Shown: in pieces, positions 35,276 through 45,536 of the stretch
How the letters are laid out: every line of letters starts with the position of its first letter
Numbering within the stretch: position 1 is the stretch's first letter
Program-made: the position numbers and the translations under genes
Notes under the pieces: generated by a model
What the model saw: only the letters and a program-made list of their open reading frames with translations
What the model was told of the DNA's origin: nothing
The model's database searches: none
DNA from: Nocardia rosealba
GTDB taxonomy: Bacteria > Actinomycetota > Actinomycetes > Mycobacteriales > Mycobacteriaceae
Direction of reading: 5' to 3'
Length of the DNA stretch: 64,000 nt
Assembly (NCBI RefSeq): GCF_020216065.1
Contig: NZ_JAIWNA010000001.1
Span: 1,395,408 to 1,459,407, forward strand

Positions 35276-35303
35276 GGCGGGTGCGGCACGCGCCGCACCC
35301 GCC
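35276..35303 (+). terminator. Hairpin terminator after gltX
   Basis: GGCGGGTGCGGC (35276-35287) pairs perfectly with GCCGCACCCGCC (35292-35303) around ACGC. It starts 11 bases after the gltX stop and lacks a T-run. Confidence 0.6.
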
Positions 35304-35452
35304 CGGCGGCCGGAAATCGCTCGAAAAGTGGCCGCTGACCAGGCGATTTGTAGTTTACCCCCTGCTGTTTGGTAATCTTCTCATCGCCGCGGAACACGGC
35401 CTCGCAACACCGACAACCACTCGGTGAGCGCAGGGCCGAGCGTTTCCATCCT

Positions 35453-35524
35453 TGGGGTATGGTGTAATTGGCAACACAGCTGATTCTGGTTCAGCCATTC
35501 TAGGTTCGAGTCCTGGTACCCCAG
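35453..35524 (+). tRNA. tRNA-Gln (anticodon CTG)
   Basis: 72 bases. The acceptor stem TGGGGTA (35453-35459) pairs with TACCCCA (35517-35523), discriminator G at 35524. The anticodon stem is GCTGA/TCAGC with loop TTCTGGT, giving anticodon CUG for glutamine CAG codons. The T loop TTCGAGT is canonical. CCA is not encoded. A hairpin with a UUCG loop (35528-35547) lies between this tRNA and tRNA-Glu and may guide processing of a joint transcript. Confidence 0.95.
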
Positions 35525-35552
35525 CAAGGTTTCACTTCGGTGAAATCGTCCT

Positions 35553-35628
35553 GGCCCCGTCGTCTAGCGGCCTAGGACGCCGCCCTCTCAAGGCGGTAGC
35601 GCGGGTTCGAATCCCGTCGGGGCTACCA
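35553..35628 (+). tRNA. tRNA-Glu (anticodon CTC)
   Basis: 73-base body plus encoded CCA (35626-35628). Acceptor GGCCCCG (35553-35559) pairs with CGGGGCT (35618-35624), one G-U pair; discriminator A. The anticodon stem CCGCC/GGCGG encloses loop CTCTCAA, anticodon CUC for glutamate GAG codons. The T loop is TTCGAAT. It lies 28 bases after tRNA-Gln and is followed at once by a strong terminator. Confidence 0.96.
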
Positions 35629-35631
35629 AGA

Positions 35632-35663
35632 AAGGCCCCCGGTCGAATCCGACCGGGGGCCTT
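35632..35663. terminator. Bidirectional terminator after tRNA-Glu
   Basis: AAGGCCCCCGGTCG (35632-35645) pairs perfectly with CGACCGGGGGCCTT (35650-35663) around AATC, with CTTC after it and AAG before it. It ends the tRNA transcript and probably also the convergent IclR gene that stops at 35671. Confidence 0.9.
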
Positions 35664-35670
35664 CTTCATT

Positions 35671-36372
35671 TCACAACCGTTTGTGCAGCGCCTCCGCCGC
35701 CGCCACCAGATCGGCCGCCCAGCGCGCGCCCGGCCTGCGGCCCATCCGGTCGATCGGGCCCGATACCGACACCGCCGCCACCAGTACGCCCGAGGCGTCA
35801 CGCACCGGGGCCGAGACGCTCGCCACGCCCTGTGCGCGTTCTGCCGCGCTCTGCGCCCACCCCCGCCTGCGGACCTCGGCCAGCGCCCGCTCGCCGAACA
35901 CGGCGTCGGCCAGGACGGTGCGCTGTAGCTCCGGGTCGGCCCACGCCAGCAACACCTTCGCCGCCGAGCCCGCGGTGAGCGGTAGCCGCGAGCCGACGGG
36001 CACCGTGTCGCGCAGGCCGACGGGCGGCTCGAGCGCGGCCACGCACACGCGCGCATTGCCGTCGCGGCAGTACAGCTGGACGCTCTCACCGGTGATCTCG
36101 CGCAGCCGGGGCAGAATGGCTCCCGCCGCCTCGACCAGCGGATCGGCGGCCCCCGCCGACAACTCACTGAGCGCGGGCCCCGGCCGCCACAGGCCGTTGG
36201 CGTCGCGTGCCAGCAGCCGATGCGTCTCCAGCCCGACCGCCAGCCGGTGCGCGGTGGCACGTGGCAGGCCGGTTCGGGTGCACAGGTCGTTGAGACCGCA
36301 TGGCTCGTCGGCGACGGCGTAGAGCACCGCCACGGCTTTGTCGAGAACACCGATACCGCTATGCTGTCTCAT
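35671..36372 (-). CDS. ndgR: IclR-family regulator of leucine genes, NdgR/LtbR-like
   Basis: 233 residues. Residues about 8-65 are an IclR winged helix ([20 protein letters not shown], then [19 protein letters not shown]). Residues about 80-230 are the IclR effector domain ([35 protein letters not shown]). Its position directly divergent from leuCD is that of NdgR/LtbR, a regulator of leuCD and other amino-acid genes in Streptomyces, Corynebacterium and mycobacteria. TAGTAT (36379-36384, minus strand) ends 6 bases before the ATG and no ribosome site is seen, so its transcript is probably leaderless. The operator at 36388-36402 overlaps its promoter, fitting autoregulation. Confidence 0.9.
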   Translation of the reverse strand: MRQHSGIGVLDKAVAVLYAVADEPCGLNDLCTRTGLPRATAHRLAVGLETHRLLARDANGLWRPGPALSELSAGAADPLVEAAGAILPRLREITGESVQLYCRDGNARVCVAALEPPVGLRDTVPVGSRLPLTAGSAAKVLLAWADPELQRTVLADAVFGERALAEVRRRGWAQSAAERAQGVASVSAPVRDASGVLVAAVSVSGPIDRMGRRPGARWAADLVAAAEALHKRL

Positions 36373-36402
36373 AGAACGATACTAACTTCTCATATGTTGA
36401 GA
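36365..36402. promoter_or_regulatory. ndgR-leuC operator and divergent promoters
   Basis: TCTCATATGTTGAGA (36388-36402) is a TCTCA-N5-TGAGA inverted repeat; a further TCTCA half-site at 36367-36371 overlaps the ndgR start codon. TATGTT (36393-36398) inside the repeat is a -10 candidate for leuC, and TAGTAT on the minus strand (36379-36384) is one for ndgR. Binding would affect both genes. Confidence 0.7.
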
Positions 36403-36435
36403 TACCAAGTATGCCCGTCGAAAGGTGATCAAGCA

Positions 36436-37860
36436 ATGGCCGAGCGCGCCCGCACACTGGCCGAGAAGGTGTGGGAACAGCACGTCGTCGTCCCCGGCAA
36501 CGGTGACGGCACTTCCCGCGAACCCGACCTGATCTACATCGATCTGCACCTCGTGCACGAGGTGACCAGCCCGCAGGCCTTCGACGGGCTCCGCGCGGCC
36601 GGACGGCCGGTCCGCCGGCCCGACCTCACCATCGCCACCGAGGACCACAACGTCCCAACGGCCGACATCGACAAGCCGATCGCCGACCCGATCTCGCGCA
36701 TCCAGGTGGAGACGCTGCGCCGCAACTGCGCCGAGTTCGGTGTGCGCCTGCACCCCATGGGCGATGCCGAACAGGGCATCGTGCACGTGGTCGGTCCGCA
36801 GCTCGGGCTGACCCAGCCGGGGATGACCGTGGTGTGCGGCGACAGCCACACCTCGACCCACGGCGCGTTCGGCGCGCTGGCCATGGGCATCGGCACCAGC
36901 GAGGTGGAGCACGTGCTGGCCACCCAGACGCTGTCGCTTCGCCCGTTCAAGACGATGGCCATCACCGTCGACGGCGAATTGGCGCCCGGCGTCACGAGCA
37001 AGGACCTGATCCTGGCCGTGATCGCCGAAATCGGCACCGGTGGCGGCCAAGGGTATGTGCTCGAATATCGCGGCGAGGCCATTCGCAAACTGTCGATGGA
37101 AGCGCGGATGACGATCTGCAACATGTCGATCGAGGCGGGCGCCCGCGCGGGCATGATCGCCCCCGACGAGGTGACCTACGAATTCCTGAAGGGCCGTCCG
37201 CACGCACCGCAGGGCGCCGACTGGGACGCCGCCGTGGCCGCCTGGGAGGCGCTGAAGACCGACGAGGACGCGGTTTTCGATGCCGAGGTGCACATCGACG
37301 CCGGCACGCTGACCCCGTTCGTCACCTGGGGCACCAACCCCGGTCAGGGCCTGCCGCTCGGCGCGAACGTGCCCGACCCGGCCCAGATCGCCGACGAGTC
37401 CGAGCGCGAGTCCGCCGAGAAGGCCTTGCGCTACATGGACCTGACGCCGGGAATGCCGCTGCGTGAGGTGAGCGTGGATACCGTTTTCGTCGGTTCCTGC
37501 ACCAATGGCCGCATCGAGGATCTGCGTGCCGTCGCCGATGTTTTGAAGGGCCGCCGTGTGGCCGACGGTGTGCGAATGCTGGTTGTACCCGGCTCGATGC
37601 GGGTGCGCGCCCAGGCGGAAAAAGAAGGACTCGGCGAGATTTTCACCGCGGCCGGCGCGGAATGGCGCCAGGCGGGCTGTTCGATGTGCCTCGGGATGAA
37701 TCCGGATCAGCTGGAACCGGGTCAGCGCTGCGCCTCCACCTCCAACCGCAATTTCGAAGGCCGACAGGGCAAGGGCGGGCGTACCCACCTGGTCTCGCCG
37801 CTGGTCGCCGCCGCCACGGCGGTGCGCGGCACCCTGTCGTCGCCCGCCGATCTGGCCTGA
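36436..37860 (+). CDS. leuC: 3-isopropylmalate dehydratase large subunit
   Basis: 474 residues. With LeuD it isomerises 2-isopropylmalate to 3-isopropylmalate in leucine synthesis. The 4Fe-4S ligands are in [12 protein letters not shown] and [12 protein letters not shown] (about 351-362 and 413-424). Substrate and cluster neighbours [15 protein letters not shown] and [10 protein letters not shown] are also present. The ATG at 36436 has AAAGGTG 8 bases upstream; the longer frame from 36220 overlaps ndgR and its operator. leuD follows after 36 bases. Confidence 0.97.
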   Translation: MAERARTLAEKVWEQHVVVPGNGDGTSREPDLIYIDLHLVHEVTSPQAFDGLRAAGRPVRRPDLTIATEDHNVPTADIDKPIADPISRIQVETLRRNCAEFGVRLHPMGDAEQGIVHVVGPQLGLTQPGMTVVCGDSHTSTHGAFGALAMGIGTSEVEHVLATQTLSLRPFKTMAITVDGELAPGVTSKDLILAVIAEIGTGGGQGYVLEYRGEAIRKLSMEARMTICNMSIEAGARAGMIAPDEVTYEFLKGRPHAPQGADWDAAVAAWEALKTDEDAVFDAEVHIDAGTLTPFVTWGTNPGQGLPLGANVPDPAQIADESERESAEKALRYMDLTPGMPLREVSVDTVFVGSCTNGRIEDLRAVADVLKGRRVADGVRMLVVPGSMRVRAQAEKEGLGEIFTAAGAEWRQAGCSMCLGMNPDQLEPGQRCASTSNRNFEGRQGKGGRTHLVSPLVAAATAVRGTLSSPADLA

Positions 37861-37896
37861 GCGGCCCCGAACCACCACGATCGAAGGAGAATCGTT

Positions 37897-38505
37897 ATGG
37901 AAGCCTTCACTGTTCACAAAGGCATCGGGGTACCGCTGCGCCGGTCCAATGTCGACACCGATCAGATCATCCCCGCCGTTTACCTGAAGCGCGTGACTCG
38001 TACCGGTTTCGAGGACGGTCTGTTCGCCGGTTGGCGTACCGATCCGGACTTCATTCTCAACACCGAGCCGTACCGCAGCGGCAGCGTTCTGGTGGCCGGG
38101 CCGGATTTCGGCACCGGTTCCTCGCGTGAGCACGCGGTGTGGGCGCTGTCGGACTACGGCTTTCGAGTGGTGATCTCCTCGCGTTTCGCCGACATCTTCC
38201 GTGGGAATGCGGGCAAGGGTGGTCTGCTGGCCGCGCAGATGTCACAGAACGATGTCGAAATGCTCTGGAAGCTCATCGAGGAACAACCCGGCCTCGAATT
38301 GGTTGTCGACCTGTCGGCGCGCACCGTCACGGCGGGAACCATCGTGTTGCCGTTCGATATTGACGACTACACCCGCTGGCGTCTGCTGGAGGGTTTGGAC
38401 GACATCGGCCTCACGCTGCGGCAAGGCGACGCGATCACCGAGTTCGAAAAGGGAAGGCCGTCATGGAAACCCGTGACGCTGCCGGAGCCTATTTCACCGG
38501 CGTAA
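37897..38505 (+). CDS. leuD: 3-isopropylmalate dehydratase small subunit
   Basis: 202 residues, normal length. The swivelling small subunit of isopropylmalate isomerase is recognised by [16 protein letters not shown] (17-32), [15 protein letters not shown] (about 69-83) and the C-terminal [13 protein letters not shown] end, here [20 protein letters not shown] lies 7 bases before the ATG. It is co-transcribed with leuC. Confidence 0.97.
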   Translation: MEAFTVHKGIGVPLRRSNVDTDQIIPAVYLKRVTRTGFEDGLFAGWRTDPDFILNTEPYRSGSVLVAGPDFGTGSSREHAVWALSDYGFRVVISSRFADIFRGNAGKGGLLAAQMSQNDVEMLWKLIEEQPGLELVVDLSARTVTAGTIVLPFDIDDYTRWRLLEGLDDIGLTLRQGDAITEFEKGRPSWKPVTLPEPISPA

Positions 38506-38661
38506 TCGGCTGGGGCGCTTAGGGGCGCTTCCCTGGGAGCGGTAGCTGGACGTGTGCTAAACCACATGAATTTTGGCGTGGCACATAGACTCTTGCTCAA
38601 ACTGGGTTTACCGTGGTACCTAGTCGGTCCGACGACGGGCCATTAGTCTGCGGAGGATTCA

Positions 38662-39318
38662 ATGAACAAGGCGGAACTGATCGACGTTCTGACCGAAAAG
38701 TTGGGTACGGACAGGCGCACGGCTACTGCGGCTGTCGAGAACGTGGTCGACACCATCGTCCGTGCCGTGCACAAAGGTCAAAGCGTCACCATCACCGGAT
38801 TCGGTGTGTTCGAACAGCGCAAGCGTGCTCCCAGGGTTGCCCGTAACCCGCGTACCGGTGAAACCGTGAAGGTGAAGGCGACTTCGGTGCCTGCCTTCCG
38901 GCCGGGCGCTCAGTTCAAAGCGGTGATCGCGGGTAAGCAGAAGCTGGCCGCGTCCGGCCCTGCCGTGAAGCGTGGCGTGAATGCGCCCGTGGCGGCGAAG
39001 AAGGCGGCAGCCAAGAAGACCGCGGCGAAGAAGACCGCGGCCAAGAAGGCCACGCCGTCGAAGGGTCCGGCCAAGACCACGGCCCGCAAGGCCGCGACCA
39101 AGGCTCCCGCCGCCAAGAAGACGACGGCGGCCAAGGCCACCGCCGCCAAGAAGACCACGGCGGCAAAGAAGGCTCCGGCCAAGAAGACTGCCACCAAGGC
39201 CACCGCCGCCAAGACCACCGGTACCAAGGCCACGGCGGCCAAGAAGACCACCGCTGCTAAGAAGGCTCCCGCTAAGAAGACTGCTGCGAAGAAGACAGCC
39301 ACCCGTCGTGCTCGTTGA
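38662..39318 (+). CDS. hupB: HU-family nucleoid protein with Lys/Ala-rich tail
   Basis: 218 residues. Residues 1-90 are a complete HU domain ([35 protein letters not shown]; the DNA-minor-groove arm [11 protein letters not shown]). Residues about 100-218 are a histone-H1-like tail of KAA(A)KK, PAKK and TAAK repeats. This two-part form is specific to mycobacteria and relatives, where HupB compacts DNA and is modified on tail lysines. The repeat tail is low complexity and its length is prone to vary. It follows leuD by 156 bases; TTGCTC-18-TACCTA (from about 38593) is a weak promoter candidate. It ends in the palindromic terminator at 39386. Confidence 0.96.
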   Translation: MNKAELIDVLTEKLGTDRRTATAAVENVVDTIVRAVHKGQSVTITGFGVFEQRKRAPRVARNPRTGETVKVKATSVPAFRPGAQFKAVIAGKQKLAASGPAVKRGVNAPVAAKKAAAKKTAAKKTAAKKATPSKGPAKTTARKAATKAPAAKKTTAAKATAAKKTTAAKKAPAKKTATKATAAKTTGTKATAAKKTTAAKKAPAKKTAAKKTATRRAR

Positions 39319-39385
39319 TCCTGCCGCAGCGGGATCAGGTCGGGGAATGTGCACGTAAAGCCGCATCACCCACCACTGGACCGAG

Positions 39386-39411
39386 AACGGCCCCGGAATT
39401 CCGGGGCCGTT
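39386..39411. terminator. Bidirectional terminator after hupB
   Basis: AACGGCCCCGG and CCGGGGCCGTT form a perfect palindromic stem with centre AATT; a T follows. It sits between hupB and the convergent mutT1 gene (ends at 39436). Confidence 0.85.
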
Positions 39412-39435
39412 TCGGCTGTGCGGGGTAACTTTTGT

Positions 39436-40389
39436 TCAGCCGGTGACGATTCCCGTAGACAACGCACGATCCATATGGTTCGCCGCGACTAATCGGTCCC
39501 CGATGAACGACAAAGCCCAGACGCTGCCCTTGCGATTACGAGCGGGCGGCAGGGTGAGTCCGTCGCGCTGCGCCAGCCACTGTGTCAGATCGGGAATCAC
39601 GCCGCCCTGACTGCAGACCACCGGTACACCCCGATCTGTTACCAACGACAGAAATCGTTGCCGCGCCGCATCTTTCGCTGAATCGTAACCTTGCTCGGAA
39701 AACATTGGCTCGCAATTGATTTCGGCGTTCAGATGCTCCGCCAACGGGGTAACGGTTTGGATACAGCGCAGGGGATCGGCCGAATAGATCCGGGATGCTC
39801 CGAACGCCAGCAGATTCGGGACGAGAGCCGCGGCCTGCAGTCGTCCGGCGGCCTCGAGCGGGCGTTGGTCGTCCGGACCGTCGAACTCGGAGCGCTTGCC
39901 CGCCTTGGCGTGGCGGACGAGCAGCACGGTGGCCGTTTTCGGTGGGTGACGGGCGAAGACGCGCACGATCTGGCGGTCCATCGGGTACGACAGTTCGTCC
40001 ATCACGTCGTCGAGCGGAATCCAGCGCAGCTGGTCGACTTCGGAGTTCTCGGTGAACTCGCCCTCGGCCGCCTCGGCGGCCCAGTAGTCCACCCGCTTGA
40101 GCTGGCGATGCCCCGGGATCGGGTAGGTGACCCGGCCGAGATAACGCCCGAGCGTGCACGGCAGGCCGGTCTCCTCGCCGACCTCACGCACTGCCGCGAC
40201 CACCGGTGTCTCGCCGGGATCGAGCTTGCCCTTGGGTAGTGACCAGTCGCCGTACTTGGGCCGGTGGATCACCGCGATCTCCGGTCCGGTGGCGCCCGCA
40301 CGCCACAGAACCGCCCCTGCGGCATGGATATTGGGCCGGACCCGCGGGTCGCGCATCGGTTCGGGCTTCTCCTGTGCGTGCTTGCTCAC
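39436..40389 (-). CDS. mutT1: MutT1-like Nudix hydrolase fused to histidine phosphatase domain
   Basis: 317 residues. The N-terminal Nudix domain (about 15-150) has the full Nudix box: GKLDPGETP followed by REVGEETG with catalytic glutamates. The C-terminal domain (about 155-310) is a histidine phosphatase with [11 protein letters not shown] as phospho-His loop. In mycobacterial MutT1 this pair cleans 8-oxo-dGTP and acts on diadenosine polyphosphates. It overlaps the ppk1 stop by four bases (40386-40389), so the two are translationally coupled, matching the mycobacterial neighbourhood of mutT1 and ppk1. Confidence 0.93.
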   Translation of the reverse strand: MSKHAQEKPEPMRDPRVRPNIHAAGAVLWRAGATGPEIAVIHRPKYGDWSLPKGKLDPGETPVVAAVREVGEETGLPCTLGRYLGRVTYPIPGHRQLKRVDYWAAEAAEGEFTENSEVDQLRWIPLDDVMDELSYPMDRQIVRVFARHPPKTATVLLVRHAKAGKRSEFDGPDDQRPLEAAGRLQAAALVPNLLAFGASRIYSADPLRCIQTVTPLAEHLNAEINCEPMFSEQGYDSAKDAARQRFLSLVTDRGVPVVCSQGGVIPDLTQWLAQRDGLTLPPARNRKGSVWALSFIGDRLVAANHMDRALSTGIVTG

Positions 40390-42554
40390 GGCTGTTCGGG
40401 ACGACGCAACCGCATGAGGAATTCCTGGTGGTCGCGCACCTGGTTGGCGTCGGCGTCGGTGGGGCTCGCCTGCCAGGAGCCGTCGGGCAGCAGCACCCAG
40501 CAGCGCGTCATGGGGTCGAGCGCGGAATCGAAGACCACACCGAGCTGCTCGGTCAGACGCGGATCCTTCACCTGCACCATCACCTCCACCCGGCGGTCGA
40601 GATTGCGGTGCATCATGTCGGCGCTGCCGATCCAGGTCTGTTCCTGGGCCTGGAACTGCAGTACCCGCGAGTGCTCGAGGAAGCGGCCAAGGATCGAGCG
40701 CACCTCGATGTTCTCGCTGAGACCCGGCACGCCCGCGCGCAGGCCGCAGATGCCGCGCACCACGATCTGCACCGGCACGCCTGCCTGAGAGGCGCGGTAG
40801 AGGGCGTCGATGATCTGCTCGTCGACGATCGCGTTGGCCTTGAGCCGGATACGAGCGTCGAAACCCTCACGTGCCAGCTCGATCTCACGGTCGATCCGTT
40901 CGATGATGCCTGCGCGGACACCGAGCGGGGCGACCATCAGGTTGCGGTAGTCCTCCTTGCGGGAGTACCCGGTGAGCGAGTTGAACAGGTCGGTGAGGTC
41001 GGCGCCGATCTCCGGTGCCGCGGTGAACAACCCGACGTCCTCGTACAGGCGCGCGGTCTTGGGGTTGTAGTTGCCGGTGCCGATGTGGCAGTAGCGGCGG
41101 ATGGTCGATCCCTCACGGCGCACCACCAGGCACGTCTTGCAGTGGGTCTTGAGGCCGACGAGGCCGTAGACCACGTGCACGCCCGCCTGTTCCAGCGCCC
41201 GCGCCCATTTGATGTTGGCCTGCTCGTCGAAACGTGCCTTGATCTCCACCAGGGCTACCACCTGCTTGCCCGCCTCGGCGGCCTCGATCAGGGCGTTGAT
41301 GATGGGGGAGTCACCGGAGGTGCGGTACAGGGTCTGCTTGATCGCCAGCACCTGCGGATCGGCGGCGGCCTGTTCGATGAACCGCTGCACGCTGGTGGAG
41401 AACGAGTCGTAGGGGTGGTGCACCAGTACGTCGCCCTCGCGCAGCGCGCTGAAGACATTGCGCGGGGTCTCGCGCTCACCGAACGCGGCGGGGGTGGCCG
41501 GTACGTAGGGCGCGTCCTTGAGTTCGGGCCGGTCGACGCCGTAGACCTGCCACAGGCACGACAGGTCGAGCAGGCCGGGCACCTGGATCACATCGGCGGG
41601 GTCGACCTCTAACTCACGTAGTAGCAACTCCAGCATGTGCTCGGTCATGTCGTCGGAGACCTCGAGCCGCACCGGCTTGCCGAACCGGCGACGCGCCAGT
41701 TCGCGTTCCATCGCCTGCAGCAGGTCCTCGTCGCGGTCCTCGTCGACCTCGAAATCGGCGTTGCGGGTGATCCGGAACGAATGGGTCTCCACCACGTTCA
41801 GGCCGGGGAACAGCAGATCGAGGTGGGCGGCGATGAGTTCTTCCATCGGCAGGAAGGCCGCGATGGCCGACGGCGCGCCGGTGCGGCGCACGCGGACGAA
41901 CCGGTCGACATTGTCGGGCACCTTCACGCGGGCGAAGTGCTCGCCGCCGGTGCCCGCGTCCTTCACCGTCACGGCGAGATTGAGGCTCAGGCCGGAGATG
42001 TAGGGGAACGGGTGGGCCGGGTCGACGGCCAGCGGTGTGAGGACCGGGAAGACCTGATCGGTGAAATAGTTCGAAAGACGTTGCCGTTCGGCTTCGTCGA
42101 GGCCCGACCAGCCGATGATGTCGATGCCCGCGCCTGCCAGCGCCGGGTTCACCGAATCGATGAAGACCTTCGCGTGCCGCTCGGCGAGTTCCTGTGCGCG
42201 AGCCGTGATCATCTCGAGCTGTTCGGACGGTGAGCGGCCGTCGGCGGAACGCACCGAGAGCCCGGTCTCGGCGCGGCGTTTGAGCCCGGCGACCCGGACC
42301 ATGTAGAACTCGTCGAGGTTGGAGGCGAAGATCGCGAGGAACTTCGCGCGCTCCAGCAACGGCAGGGAGGCATCCTCGGCGAGGGCGAGCACGCGGGCAT
42401 TGAAGTCCAGCCAGCTCAGTTCCCGGTTGAGGTAGCGATCGCGTGGCAATCGCTGCGAACTGCCGTCGGCGCCCGAGGCGATGGCGGCCGCAGGTGGCGG
42501 GGAAATCGGGGGCAGGGACTTGATGGTTTCCGTGTCGCTCACGCTGTCAATCAT
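40386..42554 (-). CDS. ppk1: Polyphosphate kinase 1
   Basis: 722 residues. It transfers the terminal phosphate of ATP to polyphosphate. The N domain begins [18 protein letters not shown] (about 43-60). The catalytic region includes [17 protein letters not shown] and [17 protein letters not shown], in which His is the autophosphorylated residue (the other conserved His is in [12 protein letters not shown]). The start at 42554 is the first ATG; a GTG four codons later is an alternative. It is upstream of and coupled to mutT1. Polyphosphate metabolism and nucleotide clean-up are thereby in one operon. Confidence 0.96.
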   Translation of the reverse strand: MIDSVSDTETIKSLPPISPPPAAAIASGADGSSQRLPRDRYLNRELSWLDFNARVLALAEDASLPLLERAKFLAIFASNLDEFYMVRVAGLKRRAETGLSVRSADGRSPSEQLEMITARAQELAERHAKVFIDSVNPALAGAGIDIIGWSGLDEAERQRLSNYFTDQVFPVLTPLAVDPAHPFPYISGLSLNLAVTVKDAGTGGEHFARVKVPDNVDRFVRVRRTGAPSAIAAFLPMEELIAAHLDLLFPGLNVVETHSFRITRNADFEVDEDRDEDLLQAMERELARRRFGKPVRLEVSDDMTEHMLELLLRELEVDPADVIQVPGLLDLSCLWQVYGVDRPELKDAPYVPATPAAFGERETPRNVFSALREGDVLVHHPYDSFSTSVQRFIEQAAADPQVLAIKQTLYRTSGDSPIINALIEAAEAGKQVVALVEIKARFDEQANIKWARALEQAGVHVVYGLVGLKTHCKTCLVVRREGSTIRRYCHIGTGNYNPKTARLYEDVGLFTAAPEIGADLTDLFNSLTGYSRKEDYRNLMVAPLGVRAGIIERIDREIELAREGFDARIRLKANAIVDEQIIDALYRASQAGVPVQIVVRGICGLRAGVPGLSENIEVRSILGRFLEHSRVLQFQAQEQTWIGSADMMHRNLDRRVEVMVQVKDPRLTEQLGVVFDSALDPMTRCWVLLPDGSWQASPTDADANQVRDHQEFLMRLRRPEQP

Positions 42555-42614
42555 CCCCTACGGACCGCGTGGTCCGCAGCATGACATCGGGTGAACTCCT
42601 GGTGCGGCGACCGG

Positions 42615-43286
42615 CTAGCACACCGTGCGGACGGGATCGCCTCGGTGGGTGGTGATTCCGAACTCCCGCAGCGCGTCGGCGGTGTGGACGCCGACCCCGA
42701 GCGCGCGCACGGCGTCCAGATCCTCGGGTGTGTCGACGTCGCAGCGCAGGCCCGGCCAGTGGCCGGGCACGACGACGGCGCCGTATTCGCGGTGGGCGCG
42801 GGCCGAATCGGGGCCGAAGCGTGGTGCGAGCGCGTCCGGTGCGGTACCGGCCAGCAATGCCGAAGTGCCGGTCCCCGTGTGATCGATCACCACCGCGCGG
42901 GTGGCGGGCGCGACGGCGAGAAAGTCGACGAGTTCGGCGGTGCGCAGGGCAGGCAGGTCGGCCTGCAGGGCGAGCAGGCGGACCGGACCACTGCGGTGGC
43001 GTACGTCGTCGGCCGCGGCGGTGAGAGCGGTGTTGAGGGGGTCGTGGTCGGCGGGTGGCTCGGCCAGAACGTGCGCGCCGAGTTCGCGTGCACGGGCGGC
43101 GACGACGGGGTCGGGGGTGACGACGGTCAGCGAACCGATCGCGGGCACGGCGGCGGCCGCCTCGACGGTGTCGGCGAACATGGCCAGCACCAGCCGGGCG
43201 CGCTGGTCGGCGCTGAGCACGGCCGACAACCGGCTCTTGGCCCGGTCTCGGTGCTTGACCGCCATCACGGCGTGCACGGTGTGCAT
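42615..43286 (-). CDS. fbiD: Phospholactate/phosphoenolpyruvate guanylyltransferase (F420 synthesis)
   Basis: 223 residues from the ATG at 43286. The nucleotidyltransferase fold shows [20 protein letters not shown] (7-26), the GTP-binding loop region of CofC/Fbi[17 protein letters not shown] (about 104-119) with the metal-binding Asp, and [12 protein letters not shown] near 182-193. It makes the activated phosphoenolpyruvate or lactyl unit used by FbiA in coenzyme F420 synthesis. The longer frame to 43442 would overlap gpsA. It is divergent from gpsA by 31 bases, so both promoters are compact. Confidence 0.92.
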   Translation of the reverse strand: MHTVHAVMAVKHRDRAKSRLSAVLSADQRARLVLAMFADTVEAAAAVPAIGSLTVVTPDPVVAARARELGAHVLAEPPADHDPLNTALTAAADDVRHRSGPVRLLALQADLPALRTAELVDFLAVAPATRAVVIDHTGTGTSALLAGTAPDALAPRFGPDSARAHREYGAVVVPGHWPGLRCDVDTPEDLDAVRALGVGVHTADALREFGITTHRGDPVRTVC

Positions 43287-43317
43287 GGTCTCGATCCTTG
43301 CATGGCATATTGGGCTG

Positions 43318-44313
43318 ATGACGAGGGCTGCGGTTATGGGTGCTGGGTCGTGGGGCACGGCATTCGCGAAGGTGTTGGCCGAAGCGGGTACCGAGGTGAC
43401 GATCTGGGCCAGGCGCGAAGAAGTGGCTCGCGCGCTCGACACCGAGCATCAGAATCCGTTCTACCTGCCGGGCGTGCAGTTGCCGCCCGTCCGGGCCACC
43501 CACGATCACCGGATCGCGCTCGACGGCGCGGATCTGGTGGTGCTCGCGGTGCCGTCGCAGTCGCTGCGGGCCAATCTCGGCCACTGGAAGGACGACATCG
43601 GCGCCGACGCCACGCTGATGAGCCTGGCCAAGGGCATCGAGACCGGAACGCTGCTGCGGATGAGCCAGGTGATCGCGGAGGTGACCGGCGCCGAACAGGG
43701 CCGCATCGCGGTGCTCTCGGGGCCCAATCTCGCCCACGAGATCGTCGAACGTCAGCCCGCGGCCACCGTGATCGCCTGCACCGACACCGAACGCGCACAG
43801 CAGGCCCAACATGCCTGTGCCACCGGCTATTTCCGGCCCTACACCAATACCGATGTGGTGGGTTGCGAGATCGGCGGCGCGTGTAAGAACGTCATCGCCC
43901 TGGCCTGCGGTATCGCCTCGGGCATGGGCCTCGGTGACAACTCCGTGGCCAGTCTCATCACCCGCGGGCTGGCCGAGGTGATGCGGCTCGGGGTGGCGCT
44001 CGGCGCGCAACCGGTGACGCTGGCCGGACTCGCCGGCGTGGGCGACCTCGTCGCCACCTGCACCTCGCCGCTGTCGCGCAACCGGTCCTTCGGGTATGTG
44101 CTCGGACAGGGCGGGTCGATGCAGGCCGCGCAGGAGGCGACCAACGGTCAGGTCGCCGAAGGTGTGAAGTCGTGCACATCGGTGCGGGCACTCGCGGCCG
44201 AACACCAGGTGGAGATGCCGTTGACCGACGCGGTGCACAAGGTGTGCCACGAGGGGCTTTCGGTGAACGAGGCCGTCGGCAGCCTGCTCGGCAGGCGCAT
44301 GAAACCCGAATAA
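43318..44313 (+). CDS. gpsA: Glycerol-3-phosphate dehydrogenase [NAD(P)+]
   Basis: 331 residues. It reduces dihydroxyacetone phosphate to sn-glycerol-3-phosphate for phospholipid synthesis. The dinucleotide site is [20 protein letters not shown] (5-24), and the catalytic Lys is in [19 protein letters not shown] (about 182-200). [10 protein letters not shown] (about 101-110) and [11 protein letters not shown] near the end are family signatures. The ATG at 43318 begins directly with the NAD-binding strand. ddl follows 44 bases downstream. Confidence 0.95.
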   Translation: MTRAAVMGAGSWGTAFAKVLAEAGTEVTIWARREEVARALDTEHQNPFYLPGVQLPPVRATHDHRIALDGADLVVLAVPSQSLRANLGHWKDDIGADATLMSLAKGIETGTLLRMSQVIAEVTGAEQGRIAVLSGPNLAHEIVERQPAATVIACTDTERAQQAQHACATGYFRPYTNTDVVGCEIGGACKNVIALACGIASGMGLGDNSVASLITRGLAEVMRLGVALGAQPVTLAGLAGVGDLVATCTSPLSRNRSFGYVLGQGGSMQAAQEATNGQVAEGVKSCTSVRALAAEHQVEMPLTDAVHKVCHEGLSVNEAVGSLLGRRMKPE

Positions 44314-44357
44314 GGCCGATGCCGCCGCGGCGGCGCGAACCTACTACGGTGACGTTC

Positions 44358-45452
44358 ATGACGGAACGGATCAGGGTAGCTGTGGTGTTCGGCGGGCGCA
44401 GCAGCGAGCACGCCGTCTCGTGTGTGTCGGCGAGCAGCGTCCTGCGCAACCTCGATCCGCGACGCTACGAGGTGGTGCCCATCGGGATCACCACCACCGG
44501 CAGCTGGGTGCTTGCCGAGGGGATCGGCGAACTCACGCTCAGCCACGGCGAACTGCCCGCCGTCGATGCCACGGGCACCGCGCTCACCCTGGCCGCCGAC
44601 CCCGGCCGTTCCGGCGCGCTCGTCGCCCTGGACGATCCGACCGCCACGCTCGGCACCGTCGATGTGGTCTTCCCCATCCTGCACGGCCCGTTCGGCGAGG
44701 ACGGCACACTGCAGGGCATGCTCGAGCTGGCCGGGGTGCCCTATGTGGGTGCCGGTGTGCTGGCCAGCGCGGCCGGGATGGACAAGGAATTCACCAAGAA
44801 ACTGCTGGCCGCCGAATCGCTTCCGGTCGGTGTGCAGGTGGTGCTGCGTCCCGGCACCCAGACCCTGACCGCCGAGGAACGCGACCGCATCGGCCTGCCC
44901 GCCTTCGTGAAACCCGCGCGCGGCGGTTCGTCCATCGGCATCACCAAGATCACCGACTGGTCGGCCCTCGACGACGCCGTCGCCACCGCCCGCGCCCACG
45001 ACCCCAAGGTGATCGTCGAGGCGGGCATCGTGGGCCGCGAAGTCGAATGCGGTGTCCTCGAATTCGCCGACGGTGACGTGCGCGGCAGCGTCGTCTCCGA
45101 GATCCGCATGCCCGATGCCGACGCCGCAGCCCCCGAGTTCTACGACTTCGCCACCAAATACCTCGACGACGTGTGTGAATTCGACGTACCCGCCAAGCTC
45201 GACGACGCCGTCGCCGACGAGATCCGCGCCCTGTCGGTGCGTGCCTTCCGCGCCCTGGACTGCCAGGGCCTGGCCCGAGTCGACTTCTTCCTCACCGCCG
45301 ACGGCCCGGTCATCAACGAGATCAACACCATGCCCGGCTTCACCCCCATCTCCCAATACCCCCGCATGTGGGAAGCGACCGGCATCGACTACCCGACGTT
45401 GGTGTCCACCCTCATCGAAACCGCCGTAGCCCGAGGCACCGGCCTGCGCTGA
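44358..45452 (+). CDS. ddl: D-alanine--D-alanine ligase
   Basis: 364 residues. It joins two D-alanines with ATP for peptidoglycan. The N-terminal [19 protein letters not shown] (8-26), the ATP-grasp loop [14 protein letters not shown] (about 190-203), and the metal-binding end [18 protein letters not shown] (about 317-334) are all visible. The ATG at 44358 begins the first strand; upstream frame overlaps gpsA. It is probably co-transcribed with gpsA and convergent with the DUF3515 gene. Confidence 0.96.
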   Translation: MTERIRVAVVFGGRSSEHAVSCVSASSVLRNLDPRRYEVVPIGITTTGSWVLAEGIGELTLSHGELPAVDATGTALTLAADPGRSGALVALDDPTATLGTVDVVFPILHGPFGEDGTLQGMLELAGVPYVGAGVLASAAGMDKEFTKKLLAAESLPVGVQVVLRPGTQTLTAEERDRIGLPAFVKPARGGSSIGITKITDWSALDDAVATARAHDPKVIVEAGIVGREVECGVLEFADGDVRGSVVSEIRMPDADAAAPEFYDFATKYLDDVCEFDVPAKLDDAVADEIRALSVRAFRALDCQGLARVDFFLTADGPVINEINTMPGFTPISQYPRMWEATGIDYPTLVSTLIETAVARGTGLR

Positions 45453-45536
45453 CCCGCGCCACCGACTCCCATCGCGCCGAAAACCAAAACCGGTGGCGGC
45501 GCTTAGCGCCGACACCCGCGGCGCCAGCCGCCAAAA

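Noticed and set aside
33478..35397. 639-codon minus-strand frame opposite gltX and part of the FAH gene
   Set aside because: It spans two real plus-strand genes and shows no domain or ribosome site.
36382..38133. 583-codon minus-strand frame opposite leuC/leuD
   Set aside because: Shadow of leuCD; no recognisable protein character.
38950..39315. Repetitive AAG/GCC-rich DNA that could look like a tandem repeat or CRISPR
   Set aside because: It is the Lys/Ala-rich coding tail of hupB; there are no spacers.
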